A DNA stretch of 64,000 nt from Lachnospiraceae bacterium (GTDB lineage: Bacteria; Bacillota; Clostridia; Lachnospirales; Lachnospiraceae), in assembly GCA_016286035.1 (NCBI GenBank), contig JAEERY010000034.1, forward strand, positions 1-64,000. The letters run 5' to 3'. The notes under the pieces are model-generated. The model was not told where the DNA came from. It worked only from the letters and a program-made list of their open reading frames with translations, and did not search any database. The position numbers were made by a program, and so were the translations under genes. This document shows positions 8,620 through 18,400 of this stretch, piece after piece (the first letter of the stretch is position 1; the number at the start of each line of letters is the position of its first letter).

Positions 8620-9126
8620 ATGGAAGGTTTACTGCAGGTGGGAGCCATCAGCTCCACACATGGTGTAAGAGGCGAGGTCAAGGTTTTTCCGACGACCGAT
8701 GATGTTAAAAGATACAGTAAGTTAAAAGAGGTGATTCTCGGAGAGGGAAGTATGGCCCCACTTCTTCATGTTGAAAGCGTAAAGTATCAAAAGAACATGG
8801 TCATAGTAAAATTCAAGGAATACAATTCCTTAAATGAGGTAGAGAATCTAAGAGGAAAGAATCTTTATGTGACCAGAGAGAATGCGGTAAAGCTTAATAA
8901 GAATGAATATTTCGTAGCCGATCTTATAGGACTTAATGTTATCGATGAAGCAAAAAACATAAAAGGTACACTGAAAGATGTGATGCCGACAGGTGCAAAT
9001 GATGTATATATCATTGAACTTGAGGATGGCAGAGAGCTTCTTTTGCCCGCAATAAAGGACTGTATAAAAGAAGTTGATATAAGTAACGGCATAATGAAAG
9101 TAAATGTACTGGACGGATTATTATGA
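8620..9126 (+). CDS. rimM: Ribosome maturation factor RimM
   Basis: The 168-residue protein has the RimM N-terminal beta-barrel ([19 protein letters not shown]) and the C-terminal PRC-barrel ([26 protein letters not shown], given in part). RimM binds S19 and helps mature the 3' domain of 16S rRNA. The stop codon overlaps the trmD start by four bases, so translation is coupled. The start at 8620 has an ACGGAGTG ribosome binding site. Confidence 0.95.
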   Translation: MEGLLQVGAISSTHGVRGEVKVFPTTDDVKRYSKLKEVILGEGSMAPLLHVESVKYQKNMVIVKFKEYNSLNEVENLRGKNLYVTRENAVKLNKNEYFVADLIGLNVIDEAKNIKGTLKDVMPTGANDVYIIELEDGRELLLPAIKDCIKEVDISNGIMKVNVLDGLL

Positions 9127-9821
9127 GGTTTCATGTGATGACGCTCTTTCCGGAGATGTTTTCAGCGGCTGATAACAGTATCCTCGGAAGAGCAATGGAA
9201 AAGAATATAATAAGCATAGATGCGGTCAATATCCGTGACTATACTTTGGATAAGCATAAAAAGGTAGATGATTACACCTACGGAGGCGGAGCGGGTATGC
9301 TGATGCAGGCTCAGCCAATATATGACTGTCATAAGGCTGTATGCAACAGTATAGGCAGTGAAAAGAAGGTAAGGACCATATATGTCACTCCACAGGGCAA
9401 ACTGTTTGACCAGAACATGGCAAAAGAGCTTTCGAATGAGGAGGATCTTATATTCTTATGCGGTCATTATGAAGGTGTTGATGAGAGGGTTCTTGAAGAG
9501 ATCGCTACCGATTATATCTCTATCGGTGACTATGTACTAACAGGCGGGGAGCTTCCCGCCATGGTGATGATAGACTGCATATCCAGACTTGTCCCCGGCG
9601 TGTTGAGCAATGAAGAGTCGGCTCAGACCGAGTCGTTTGATGACGGACTATTGGAATATCCTCAATATACAAGACCTGAGGTATGGATGGATAAAAAGGT
9701 ACCCGACGTACTTCTTAGCGGACATCATGCTAACATAGAAAAATGGCGTCATGAACAGTCTTTGGAGCGTACAAAGCAAAGAAGACCCGATCTTTATGAG
9801 ATATATGCACACAAAATATGA
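9123..9821 (+). CDS. trmD: tRNA (guanine-37-N1)-methyltransferase TrmD
   Basis: The 232-residue enzyme has the SPOUT knot signature: [12 protein letters not shown], then [17 protein letters not shown] and the loop before [12 protein letters not shown]. It methylates G37 of tRNAs with S-adenosylmethionine, which prevents +1 frameshifting. It starts inside the rimM stop codon. It is the last gene of the ffh operon; no clear terminator is seen before the pyrB promoter 18 bases on. Confidence 0.97.
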   Translation: MRFHVMTLFPEMFSAADNSILGRAMEKNIISIDAVNIRDYTLDKHKKVDDYTYGGGAGMLMQAQPIYDCHKAVCNSIGSEKKVRTIYVTPQGKLFDQNMAKELSNEEDLIFLCGHYEGVDERVLEEIATDYISIGDYVLTGGELPAMVMIDCISRLVPGVLSNEESAQTESFDDGLLEYPQYTRPEVWMDKKVPDVLLSGHHANIEKWRHEQSLERTKQRRPDLYEIYAHKI

Positions 9822-9839
9822 AATATTGAAAATTAATCA

Positions 9840-9868
9840 TTGATTACGGGCACAATATATGGTATTAT
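9840..9868 (+). promoter_or_regulatory. Promoter of pyrBI
   Basis: TTGATT (9840-9845) lies 17 bases from TATTAT (9863-9868), a good sigma-70-type promoter. The predicted transcript begins near 9875, just before the leader-peptide ribosome binding site. Confidence 0.75.
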
Positions 9869-9892
9869 GTCATGGATACGGGAGGATATATT

Positions 9893-9940
9893 GTGAGACA
9901 TACCGGATATACTTACAATTATATATATATGAACTTTTAA
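9893..9940 (+). CDS. Putative Tyr-rich leader peptide of pyrBI
   Basis: A GGGAGGA ribosome binding site (about 9880-9886) precedes GTG at 9893 by about six bases. The 15 codons read [15 protein letters not shown] and stop with TAA at 9938-9940, and four are Tyr. The coding RNA is rich in U and A, including an (AU) run. The stop codon overlaps the first base pairs of the following terminator. This is the arrangement of the E. coli pyrBI leader, where coupling between ribosome and a UTP-starved RNA polymerase breaks the terminator. The peptide is seen only as a reading frame; its translation is inferred. It was found outside any longer frame. Confidence 0.6.
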   Translation: MRHTGYTYNYIYMNF

Positions 9941-9972
9941 ACGATGGGATTTTTATTCTCATCGTTTTTTTT
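9939..9972 (+). terminator. Attenuator terminator before pyrB
   Basis: An 11-bp stem (9939-9949 with 9957-9967, one G-U pair) with a 7-base loop runs into eight T (9965-9972). It lies between the promoter and pyrB, so transcription must pass through it to express pyrBI. The overlap with the leader stop codon suggests regulation by translation of the leader. Confidence 0.8.
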
Positions 9973-9996
9973 AGATCAAAAGGAAGGAATTATACT

Positions 9997-10929
9997 ATGA
10001 GACATCTAATGAATCCGCTGGATTTCACGGTTGAGGAGTTGGAAAAACTCTTTGATCTGGCAAATGACATGGAAAAGAATCCTGACAGATACGCAAACGT
10101 CTGTCACGGAAAGAAACTGGCAACATGTTTCTATGAGCCGAGCACCAGAACAAGATTAAGCTTTGAATCTGCCATGCTAAATCTTGGAGGAAGTGTTCTG
10201 GGATTTTCGTCTGCAGATTCATCATCGGCTGCAAAGGGCGAGAGTGTTTCTGATACGATTAGAGTCATATCATGCTACGCCGATATCTGTGCCATGAGAC
10301 ATCCCAAAGAAGGTGCGCCGATGGTAGCAGCAGAAAGATCAAAGATACCTGTGATAAATGCAGGAGACGGAGGACATCAGCATCCTACACAGACTCTGAC
10401 CGATCTTTTGACGATAAGAAGCCTAAAAGGAAAACTCGGCGGATTTACCATAGGTCTTTGCGGGGATCTTAAGTTTGGACGTACGGTACATTCTCTTATA
10501 GAGGCACTTGCAAGATACGATGATGTGAACTTCATCTTCATATCGCCTGAAGAATTAAAGGTACCCGATTATATAACACAGATGTTAAAGAACAAGAACA
10601 TAGGATACGAAGAGGTAATAAGTCTTGATGAAGTTATCGGAAGACTCGATCTTTTGTACATGACAAGAGTCCAGAGAGAGAGATTCTTCAACGAAGAGGA
10701 TTACATCAGACTGAAAGACTTCTATATACTTACAAAAGAAAAGATGAAAGCAGCAAGAGAGGATATGCTGGTCCTTCATCCGCTGCCGAGAGTCAATGAG
10801 ATAAGCGTTGAGATAGATGATGATCCGAGAGCCGCATATTTCAAGCAGGTTCAATACGGCGTATATGTCCGTATGGCACTCATATATACCTTACTGGGAC
10901 TTGAACAAGGAGGTGATAAGGCATGTTAA
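9997..10929 (+). CDS. pyrB: Aspartate carbamoyltransferase catalytic subunit
   Basis: From ATG 9997 the protein has 310 residues, the normal size of PyrB. It has the carbamoyl-phosphate site [12 protein letters not shown], then the KGES loop, HPTQTLTD and [10 protein letters not shown], all active-site elements. It joins carbamoyl phosphate and aspartate, the first committed step of pyrimidine synthesis. The reading frame stays open to GTG/ATG codons further upstream at 9859, but that start lies before the predicted transcript start, and AAGGAAGG sits right before 9997. It overlaps pyrI by seven bases. Expression is probably controlled by the attenuator upstream. Confidence 0.96.
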   Translation: MRHLMNPLDFTVEELEKLFDLANDMEKNPDRYANVCHGKKLATCFYEPSTRTRLSFESAMLNLGGSVLGFSSADSSSAAKGESVSDTIRVISCYADICAMRHPKEGAPMVAAERSKIPVINAGDGGHQHPTQTLTDLLTIRSLKGKLGGFTIGLCGDLKFGRTVHSLIEALARYDDVNFIFISPEELKVPDYITQMLKNKNIGYEEVISLDEVIGRLDLLYMTRVQRERFFNEEDYIRLKDFYILTKEKMKAAREDMLVLHPLPRVNEISVEIDDDPRAAYFKQVQYGVYVRMALIYTLLGLEQGGDKAC

Positions 10930-11375
10930 ATGTTGGAAAGATAGAAGAAGGATTCGTACTTGATCATATAAAGGCAGGACAGAGTCTGTCACTGTATCAT
11001 CATCTGCAGCTGGATACAAGAGACTGCACGGTCGCCATGATAATGAATGCAAAGTCTGACAAGATGGGAAAGAAAGACATCTTAAAGGTGGAATGCGATA
11101 TAAATGATCTTAACCTCGATGTCCTTGCCGTTATAGACAGAAACATTACCGTAAACGTAATTAAGGACGGAGAGATAATACAGAAGAAGGAGCTGACTCT
11201 TCCCCAGGAGATAAAAAGAGTGTTCAAATGCAAGAATCCAAGATGCATAACTTCGATAGAACAGGAGCTTCCTCATATATTCTTCCTTTCCGATGAGACA
11301 AAGGGACTTTACAGATGCAAATACTGTGAAGAGAAATTCGATATGAGAAGTCTTGAGAGAGTAAAGATCTCCTGA
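10923..11375 (+). CDS. pyrI: Aspartate carbamoyltransferase regulatory subunit
   Basis: The 150-residue protein has the PyrI allosteric domain (nucleotide binding, residues about 1-95) and a zinc domain with CKNPRC and CKYC, the four-cysteine site that contacts PyrB. It makes the holoenzyme respond to CTP and ATP. It starts inside the end of pyrB (overlap 10923-10929), so the subunits are made together. The family is found in enterobacteria, archaea and many Clostridia, in line with the host assignment. Confidence 0.95.
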   Translation: MLNVGKIEEGFVLDHIKAGQSLSLYHHLQLDTRDCTVAMIMNAKSDKMGKKDILKVECDINDLNLDVLAVIDRNITVNVIKDGEIIQKKELTLPQEIKRVFKCKNPRCITSIEQELPHIFFLSDETKGLYRCKYCEEKFDMRSLERVKIS

Positions 11376-11389
11376 CAAGTGCAGTTATG

Positions 11390-11419
11390 TTGAGCATATG
11401 TAAGGATATGTGGTATACT
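11390..11419 (+). promoter_or_regulatory. Promoter candidate for the PH-domain gene
   Basis: TTGAGC (11390-11395) is 18 bases from TATACT (11414-11419), followed by a 42-base leader to the start codon at 11462. Confidence 0.6.
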
Positions 11420-11461
11420 TATTAAGGTTTTCATTATTGAAGTAAATGGAGGAGAATAAAA

Positions 11462-11845
11462 ATGGGATACGTTGAGAGAAAAAGATGGCTGTTTCTGGGC
11501 TTGCCCTGGACATTTACCAAATATACTATCAGTGATGATGTTCTTACGATCGATGCAGGTCTTCTTAAGACTACAGAGAACGACTGTTACATGTACAAGA
11601 TCACGGATGTTGAGCTTGAAGTAAGCTTTATGGAAAGGATCTTCGGACTGGGAACCATCAAGTGCATCACAGGTGACAAGACTCATCCTGTTCTTTTGGT
11701 TGAGCATATCAAGCATGCCAAGGAGATAAAAAACTATATCCTTGAAGAGTCTGAAAAAGCGCGTATCAAGAGACGTACCGTAAACATGCAGGATATCGGC
11801 GGTATAGATCTCAATGAGATGGGGATGGAAATAGATGATATGTGA
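11462..11845 (+). CDS. Small bacterial PH-domain protein
   Basis: The 127-residue protein begins with a short hydrophobic stretch (WLFLGLPWTFTKYTI) and a beta-rich region with ISDDVLTIDAGLLKTTEND and YKITDVELEVSFMERIFGLG. This is the pattern of bacterial PH (bPH_2/YdbS-like) domains, where the protein describes its own fold but not its ligand. The C-terminal 40 residues form a charged helix. No catalytic motif is seen. A GGAGGAG site lies ahead of the ATG. folC follows 17 bases after the stop, so the two are likely co-transcribed. Confidence 0.7.
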   Translation: MGYVERKRWLFLGLPWTFTKYTISDDVLTIDAGLLKTTENDCYMYKITDVELEVSFMERIFGLGTIKCITGDKTHPVLLVEHIKHAKEIKNYILEESEKARIKRRTVNMQDIGGIDLNEMGMEIDDM

Positions 11846-11862
11846 TCTCCAAAGGGATTATC

Positions 11863-13146
11863 ATGAGATATAATGAAGCTTTAGAATACATGGCTTTTAT
11901 AAGTTCGAAGAAGGGGATAGTTCCCGGACTTGACAGTATAAGAGAGCTGTGTAAAAGACTGGGAGATCCTCAGGATAAGTTAAAATTCATACATATCGCA
12001 GGGACAAATGGCAAGGGTTCTACTCTTGCCTTTATTTCGTCTGTTCTTACTTATTCGGGATACAGGGTGGGAAGATATATATCACCCACTATAAGGGATT
12101 ACAGGGAGAGATTTCAGGTAAACGCAAAAGTGATCTCTCAAAGTGTTTTCTGTGAGCTTTTGGAGAAAGTGAAAGCAGTCTGTGAGGATATTGAAAAAGA
12201 CGGACTTTCTTATCCTACAGCCTTTGAGATCGAAACGTCGTTGGCTTTCCTGTATTTTGTAAAAAAAGGATGTGATATTGTGGTCCTCGAATGCGGAATG
12301 GGCGGCAGGGATGATGCGACTAATATAATAAGCACTGCCGTTTTATCCGTTATTGCACCGATATCAATGGATCATATGCAGTTTCTTGGTGATTCGATCA
12401 AAAAGATAGCTTTAAATAAATGCGGTATCATAAAAAAAGACACTCCGGTAGTCAGTGCGATACAGCGGGATGAAGCAATGCAGGTGATCAAGGAAAAGAG
12501 CAATGAGAATAACTGTGATCTTCATACCCTTAAGAGAGAAACCATAACAGATATAAAGTATTCTCTTACCAGACAGAGCTTTAAGCTTGATAAGAAAAAA
12601 TATGAAATTAAGCTATTGGGTGTATATCAGATAGAGAATGCTGCCCTAAGTGTTAAAGCATTAAACGTACTGAAAAATTGCGGTTATGAAAAGATAACCG
12701 ATGAGAATATCAAAAAGGGATTACTGAATGCAGAATGGCCTGCAAGATTTGAGATCGTAAAAAAGAAACCTCTGCTCATCATAGACGGAGCACATAATGA
12801 GGATGCGGCTGTACGACTTAAAGAGAGCATTGATGTTTATCTTAAAGATAAAGAGAAGATATTTATTTTAGGTATGTTCAGGGATAAGGCTATAGACTGT
12901 GTTGTAAAGACGCTTGTATCAGATGCAAAAATGATATTTACATGCCAGACACCCGATAATCCGAGAGCTTTGCGGCCTATAGAACTGGCAGATATTGTCA
13001 GTGAATATAACAGAAATGTAACATGCTGTGATTCTGTGGAAGAGGCTGTGGAATTTGCGTCTTCAATGGCTGATGACAATACTGCAATAATAGCCACGGG
13101 TTCACTGGCATATCTTGGAAGAATACTGGATATTTATCTTAAATGA
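11863..13146 (+). CDS. folC: Folylpolyglutamate synthase/dihydrofolate synthase
   Basis: From ATG 11863 the protein has 427 residues. It has the Mur-ligase-like P-loop IAGTNGKGST, the segment LECGMGGRDDATNII and the DGAHNEDA motif of FolC. It adds glutamate to folates, and some family members also join dihydropteroate to glutamate. The frame continues seven codons upstream to a GTG, but AAAGGGA before the ATG at 11863 favours the shorter form. It is separate from the folE-folP-folBK operon at 22.9 kb, yet completes the same pathway. A strong terminator follows. Confidence 0.95.
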   Translation: MRYNEALEYMAFISSKKGIVPGLDSIRELCKRLGDPQDKLKFIHIAGTNGKGSTLAFISSVLTYSGYRVGRYISPTIRDYRERFQVNAKVISQSVFCELLEKVKAVCEDIEKDGLSYPTAFEIETSLAFLYFVKKGCDIVVLECGMGGRDDATNIISTAVLSVIAPISMDHMQFLGDSIKKIALNKCGIIKKDTPVVSAIQRDEAMQVIKEKSNENNCDLHTLKRETITDIKYSLTRQSFKLDKKKYEIKLLGVYQIENAALSVKALNVLKNCGYEKITDENIKKGLLNAEWPARFEIVKKKPLLIIDGAHNEDAAVRLKESIDVYLKDKEKIFILGMFRDKAIDCVVKTLVSDAKMIFTCQTPDNPRALRPIELADIVSEYNRNVTCCDSVEEAVEFASSMADDNTAIIATGSLAYLGRILDIYLK

Positions 13147-13158
13147 TGTGATTATTTT

Positions 13159-13184
13159 GGCTGTGATATATCGCAGCCTTTTTT
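13159..13184 (+). terminator. Intrinsic terminator after folC
   Basis: An 8-bp stem (13159-13166 with 13171-13178, one G-U pair) with a 4-base loop is followed by six T. Confidence 0.85.
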
Positions 13185-13285
13185 ATCACTTTTCTATGAA
13201 ATAAGGGTATTTGGTGCTATAATAGATTAGATGGGGAGTAAGTTTGAAATGATCATGGTTGATCAACAGACGGAGGAGTTTGACT

Positions 13286-15418
13286 GTGAAGTTTCACTTA
13301 CACAAAAAAGATCACAACAGTACATACAGATGGTTATCTGTAGCTGTCGGTGTGGTGATCAACGTTTTATTTGCATATATACCATACAAAACCGGGATAC
13401 CGCTTTATCTTGATACGGTCGGAGTTTTATTTGTAACTGTACTCAGCGGTGTGTTTCCCGGAGTTTTGACTGCAGTTCTTTCAAATGCTGCATGCAGCAT
13501 GTTTAGTGACAATACATTGTATTTTTCATTTATCAGTGTATTGATCGCTCTTATCACTTCGCGTTATGTAAGACACCAGAAATTTAACAAAAAGATAGCA
13601 TATCTTGATTTTTGGCTCTGCATATCCGTGATCTCAGGCTTGCTGGGTATCACATTTCAATGGCTTCTTTTGGGAGGACCTCAGTTTGAAGAGGTTTCAG
13701 AAGTTGCCGGTCTTTTATTCTCAAGATCAGGAACGGGTTTCTTTGCGGGTGCGGCTCTTGTAAACACGGGCCTAAATATGGTTGACAAATTTCTCTCCGC
13801 AGCCGTTGCCTTGCTTCTTCTTATTATCATCCCGAAAGAAAGAAGATATGCGATAAGAAACAGCAGCTGGAGACAAAACCCCCTGACTCCGGAACAGGTT
13901 AAAGAAGCGAACAAAAGAAGAGTCAGTCATTCGCTTATGAGTAAGATGAGCATGCTCATAGGTTTTCTTGCGCTTACTCTTGCAGGCTTCATGGCGTGGA
14001 TAGGTATCCGTGTTTATTCGGAAAATGTAAAAGCCGAATACGAGACCAAAGCTATGCATGCAGCTCAGTTTGCTGCAAGCGTTATCGATGGCGATAAGAT
14101 CGAAGAGTATATATCGCTTGGTGAAGACGAAGAAGGATATTTGGAGACAGAAGATATGCTGTATCGTATCAGGGAGGCAATGCCGGGTGTTCAGTATCTG
14201 TATGCACTTAAGATCGATAAAAACGGAAGCACTTTTGTATTTGATCTTGATACGGAAGACCTTCAAGGCGCAGAACCCGGTGATTTTGTTGAGATAGAAG
14301 AAGGATTTCAGCAGTATATGCCTCAGCTTCTTGCAGGTGAAGAGATAGAACCCATTGAAACGGATGATGCTTTCGGATGGCTTCTTACAGCATATTATCC
14401 CGTAAAGAACAGCAACGGAAAGACTGTATGCTATGCCGGTGCTGATGTATCGATGTCTTATATTTCCGATTATGCTAAGGATTTCATTATAAAAGCACTT
14501 TTGCTGTTCTCAGGATTCTTTATCCTCGTGCTTGTACTCGGACTTACGATGTCAGGATATTATCTGTTCTATCCCATAAGCAGCATAACTACAAATGTAA
14601 AGGGCTTTGTTAAGAGCGCCGGAGAACAGAAGGCAATCGATGAGAGCGTTAAAAAGATAAGAGCCGTTAATATCCATACCGATGATGAGATAGAAGAACT
14701 GTATTCATCGATATGCAGGATGGAAGCCGATATGGCTGAACATGTAAGGGATATACGTCACTATATGGAAGCTACGGCCAAGATGCAGAACGGACTTATA
14801 ATAACAATGGCGGACATGGTCGAAAATCGTGACTCTGATACAGGCGCTCATATTCAAAAGACTGCTGCCTATGTAAGGATAATTCTGGAAGGGCTTAAAA
14901 AGAAGGGATACTATCTTGAAAAACTGACTCCGAAATACATGGCCGATGTTGAGATGTCCGCACCTTTACATGATATAGGAAAGATAAACATATCTGATGC
15001 GGTATTGAACAAACCGGGAAAACTTACTGATGAGGAATATGAGATAATGAAGACTCATACCACAGCAGGAAGAAAGATCCTGGAAAACGCTATAGCGACT
15101 GTTGAAGGTGAGAACTATCTTAAAGAAGCCAGGAACATGGCGGGATACCATCATGAAAGATGGGACGGAAAAGGGTATCCCGAAGGACTTCACGGAGCTG
15201 TTATACCGCTTTCTGCAAGAGTTATGGCTGTAGCAGATGTATTTGATGCTCTGACCTCTCCGCGTGTCTATAAACCGGCATTTCCGCTTGAGAAGGCACT
15301 GGATATATTAAAAGAAGGTTCCGGGACTCAGTTTGATCCGAAAGTCATAGAGGTGTTCATGGAATCTCTGCCTGAGGTTAAACGTGTTTTGAAGAAGTAC
15401 AATCAGGAAGTTTTATAA
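13286..15418 (+). CDS. Membrane receptor with HD-GYP cyclic di-GMP phosphodiesterase
   Basis: The start is GTG 13286, set by GGAGGAG seven bases upstream; the frame stays open nine codons further. The 710-residue protein has about six membrane helices in residues 15-185, a further helix (221-241), an extracytoplasmic sensor of about 160 residues, a helix at 401-425 and a HAMP-like linker. The output is a full HD-GYP domain: HD at 562-563, HHER 622-625 and GYP 630-632. It should degrade cyclic di-GMP in response to an outside signal. The N-terminal part has the look of an integral membrane sensor, but I cannot name its family. The TATAAT at 13218-13223 is its likely -10 box. It heads a run of four signalling genes. 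Confidence 0.88.
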   Translation: MKFHLHKKDHNSTYRWLSVAVGVVINVLFAYIPYKTGIPLYLDTVGVLFVTVLSGVFPGVLTAVLSNAACSMFSDNTLYFSFISVLIALITSRYVRHQKFNKKIAYLDFWLCISVISGLLGITFQWLLLGGPQFEEVSEVAGLLFSRSGTGFFAGAALVNTGLNMVDKFLSAAVALLLLIIIPKERRYAIRNSSWRQNPLTPEQVKEANKRRVSHSLMSKMSMLIGFLALTLAGFMAWIGIRVYSENVKAEYETKAMHAAQFAASVIDGDKIEEYISLGEDEEGYLETEDMLYRIREAMPGVQYLYALKIDKNGSTFVFDLDTEDLQGAEPGDFVEIEEGFQQYMPQLLAGEEIEPIETDDAFGWLLTAYYPVKNSNGKTVCYAGADVSMSYISDYAKDFIIKALLLFSGFFILVLVLGLTMSGYYLFYPISSITTNVKGFVKSAGEQKAIDESVKKIRAVNIHTDDEIEELYSSICRMEADMAEHVRDIRHYMEATAKMQNGLIITMADMVENRDSDTGAHIQKTAAYVRIILEGLKKKGYYLEKLTPKYMADVEMSAPLHDIGKINISDAVLNKPGKLTDEEYEIMKTHTTAGRKILENAIATVEGENYLKEARNMAGYHHERWDGKGYPEGLHGAVIPLSARVMAVADVFDALTSPRVYKPAFPLEKALDILKEGSGTQFDPKVIEVFMESLPEVKRVLKKYNQEVL

Positions 15419-15436
15419 CGTAAGGGTTGGCTGTTG

Positions 15437-18400
15437 ATGAAGGATAAAGGTTTAAAACTAAAAGCGGTCTATTTTATTCTTTGTGTATTTTTGATGCTTA
15501 TCGGATATACACAGGGAGTTTTTGCTGCTGAAACAGAAAGTTTGAATGATAAAAAGCCAAGCTTCGGCGGAGGCTATGCTGCCACCGGTCAGCTTTCGGG
15601 GATAGGATATTCCACAAAGATATATGATGCTACCAACGGGCTGCCTACTTCCGATGCGAATTATATCCTGTGTACAAGTGACGGGTATATCATGATCGGA
15701 GGATACAGCGGCATCATTCAGTATGACGGAGCTGAATTCACCAGACTTGATACCTCGTACGGAATGACAAGCGGAAGAGGTCTGTTCGAGGACTCAAAGG
15801 GAAGAATCTGGGTAGGCACCAACGATAACGGTGTTGTAGTGATGGACCACGGAAAGAATATCCATTACACATACAGAGAAGGCCTGACTTCTTCTTCGAT
15901 ACGTGTTTTTGAAGAAGATAATTATGGAAATGTGTTTATCGGAACAACTGCTGGTGTATCCTATGTGGATGCACTTGGAGTTTTGCATAACATTGATGAT
16001 TCAAGGATCAATAATGAAAGAATATTGAGACTTGATGCCGCACCTGACGGTACTATTTACGGACAGACAAAGAACGGGTGCGTATTTTCGATCGATTCAT
16101 GTTCGGTAAGCTCATTCTATACAAGCGATGATCTGGGCATGTTAAAAGTGACAACGATACTTGCTGATCCGAGACATCCAGGAAAGGTATATTTCGGAAC
16201 GGAGTCAAATCTTATATATTACGGTGAATTCGGTGATGATGTATCCAAGATGAAAAAGATATCGGCATATCCTGCGGAAAACATTCACTGGATGTGCTAT
16301 GAATGCAACAGGATCTGGATATCGTCGACACAGAATGTCGGATACCTTGATGATAATAACGGTTATCACAATATTGCCGATCTGCCGATGAACAGTTCAA
16401 TTGAGATGATGACAGCAGATTATCAGGGCAATATGTGGTTCTGTTCATCAACCCAGGGAGTCATGAAACTCGTTTCTAACAACTTTTCCAATGTATCGCA
16501 GAAAGCGGGCTTGGATACAGGTGTTGTCAATGCCACATGTCTGATCGACGGATGGCTCTATGTCGGTACCGATAATGGTTTGATCGTTCTGGATAAGAGC
16601 AGAAAACCTGTTAAGAATGAGCTCACTCAGTATATAGGAGAAGCAAGGATCAGGTCGCTTTCAAGCGATGAAAAGGGAAATCTCTGGATATGTACATATA
16701 CAAATGATCTTGGTCTTGTCTGCTATGGAAGTGATAAGAAGATAAAATCCTACACTGTTGATCAGGGAATGCCGAATAACGAGATCAGATGTGCTCTGCC
16801 AACAAGTGACGGAAGTATCTACTCATGCACAAACGGCGGTCTTGCAATAATAAAAGACGGAAAAGTGGATCGAGTTGTGGATGCATCATCGGGAATAAAG
16901 AACACTGTTTTTCTTACTGTTGAAGAAGGAGAAGACGGAGAGATCCTCATAGGAACTGACGGAGACGGAATGTATATCGTAAACGGCTCAAATATAGCGA
17001 CTTTAGGACGTGATAACGGTCTTACCAGCGATGTCATAATGAGGATAAAAAAAGACAGGCAAAGAAATGTTTACTGGATCGTTACTTCAAACTCCATCGA
17101 ATACCTTAAAAACGGTATCATCACAAATGTAACATCCTTCCCTTATAACAACAATTATGACTTTTACTTTGATGATAATGACGATATGTGGATATTGTCA
17201 TCATACGGTATCTATACCGTTAAAGTCGACGATATGATAAACGACAATGTCGTTGATTACAGATTATATACGATAGCTAACGGACTTACTTCAACGCCCA
17301 CCGCTAATTCGTACAGTGCCCTTGATGATAAAGGAAATCTGTATGTGTCTGGAAGAGATGGTGTATGCGAGGTCAATTTAAATCACTTTATTGAAGAATC
17401 CGTATCCGTAAAAATGGGTGTACGCTCAATCTCATGCAATAACGAAGAAGTAGTACCGGTGGACAAAACTTATACGATTCCTGCCGATAACGGACGTATA
17501 AGCATCAATCCCACGATCATGGATTATACGATGTCAGATCCTCTTGTAAGGGTATATCTTGAAGGCAGTGATGATGCTGGTATCACAACTTTACGCAGCA
17601 AGCTTTCGGCACTCGAATATACAGGTCTTAAATACGGAAATTATAAACTGCATATTCAGATACTGGATAACGGCGGAGAGAATGTACTTCAGGAAGAGGT
17701 CTACAACATAGTCAAAAAACCAAGAGCCACAGAACTCATTGTTGTTCGAATCCTTGCACTGGCATTGCTTGCGCTTTTAGCCGGATTATTTGTATGGAGG
17801 ATAATGACAGGTACGGTTATCAGACAGCAGTATCGTCAGATACAGGAAGCCAAGGATGAAGCTGAAAGAGCAAATACAGCAAAGTCACGCTTCCTTGCCA
17901 ACATGTCCCATGAGATAAGAACTCCGATCAATACCATAATGGGAATGGATGAGATGATCTTAAGAGAGGATGCAACGGGAGTTCCCAAACCGTACTTCCT
18001 TTCTGTCATCAATTATGCCCTTGATATTAGAAATGCATCAGACTCACTGCTTAGTCTTGTGAACAACCTGCTCGATATGTCAAAGATCGAGTCGGGCAAG
18101 ATGAATCTTGTAGAACAGGAATATGATGTTGAAGAGAATATCAGATCTATCATATCGATGATAAAAGTAAAGAGTGCTGAGAAGGATCTTGTATTCAATA
18201 TCGATATTGACAGCAATCTTCCGGTTCGTATGTACGGTGATTGCGGAAAGATAAAACAGGTTCTCTTAAATCTACTGACAAATGCCGTCAAATATACGGA
18301 TGTCGGAGGCTTTACGTTAAAGATATCCGTTGAGAGTAAAGTAGAAGACAGATGCAGTCTCAGATTTTCTGTAAAAGATACGGGAATAGGAATAAAACCG

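Noticed and set aside
9859..9996. 46-residue N-terminal extension of PyrB
   Set aside because: Its start lies before the predicted transcript start and lacks a ribosome binding site, it reads through the terminator, and the protein begins normally at 9997.
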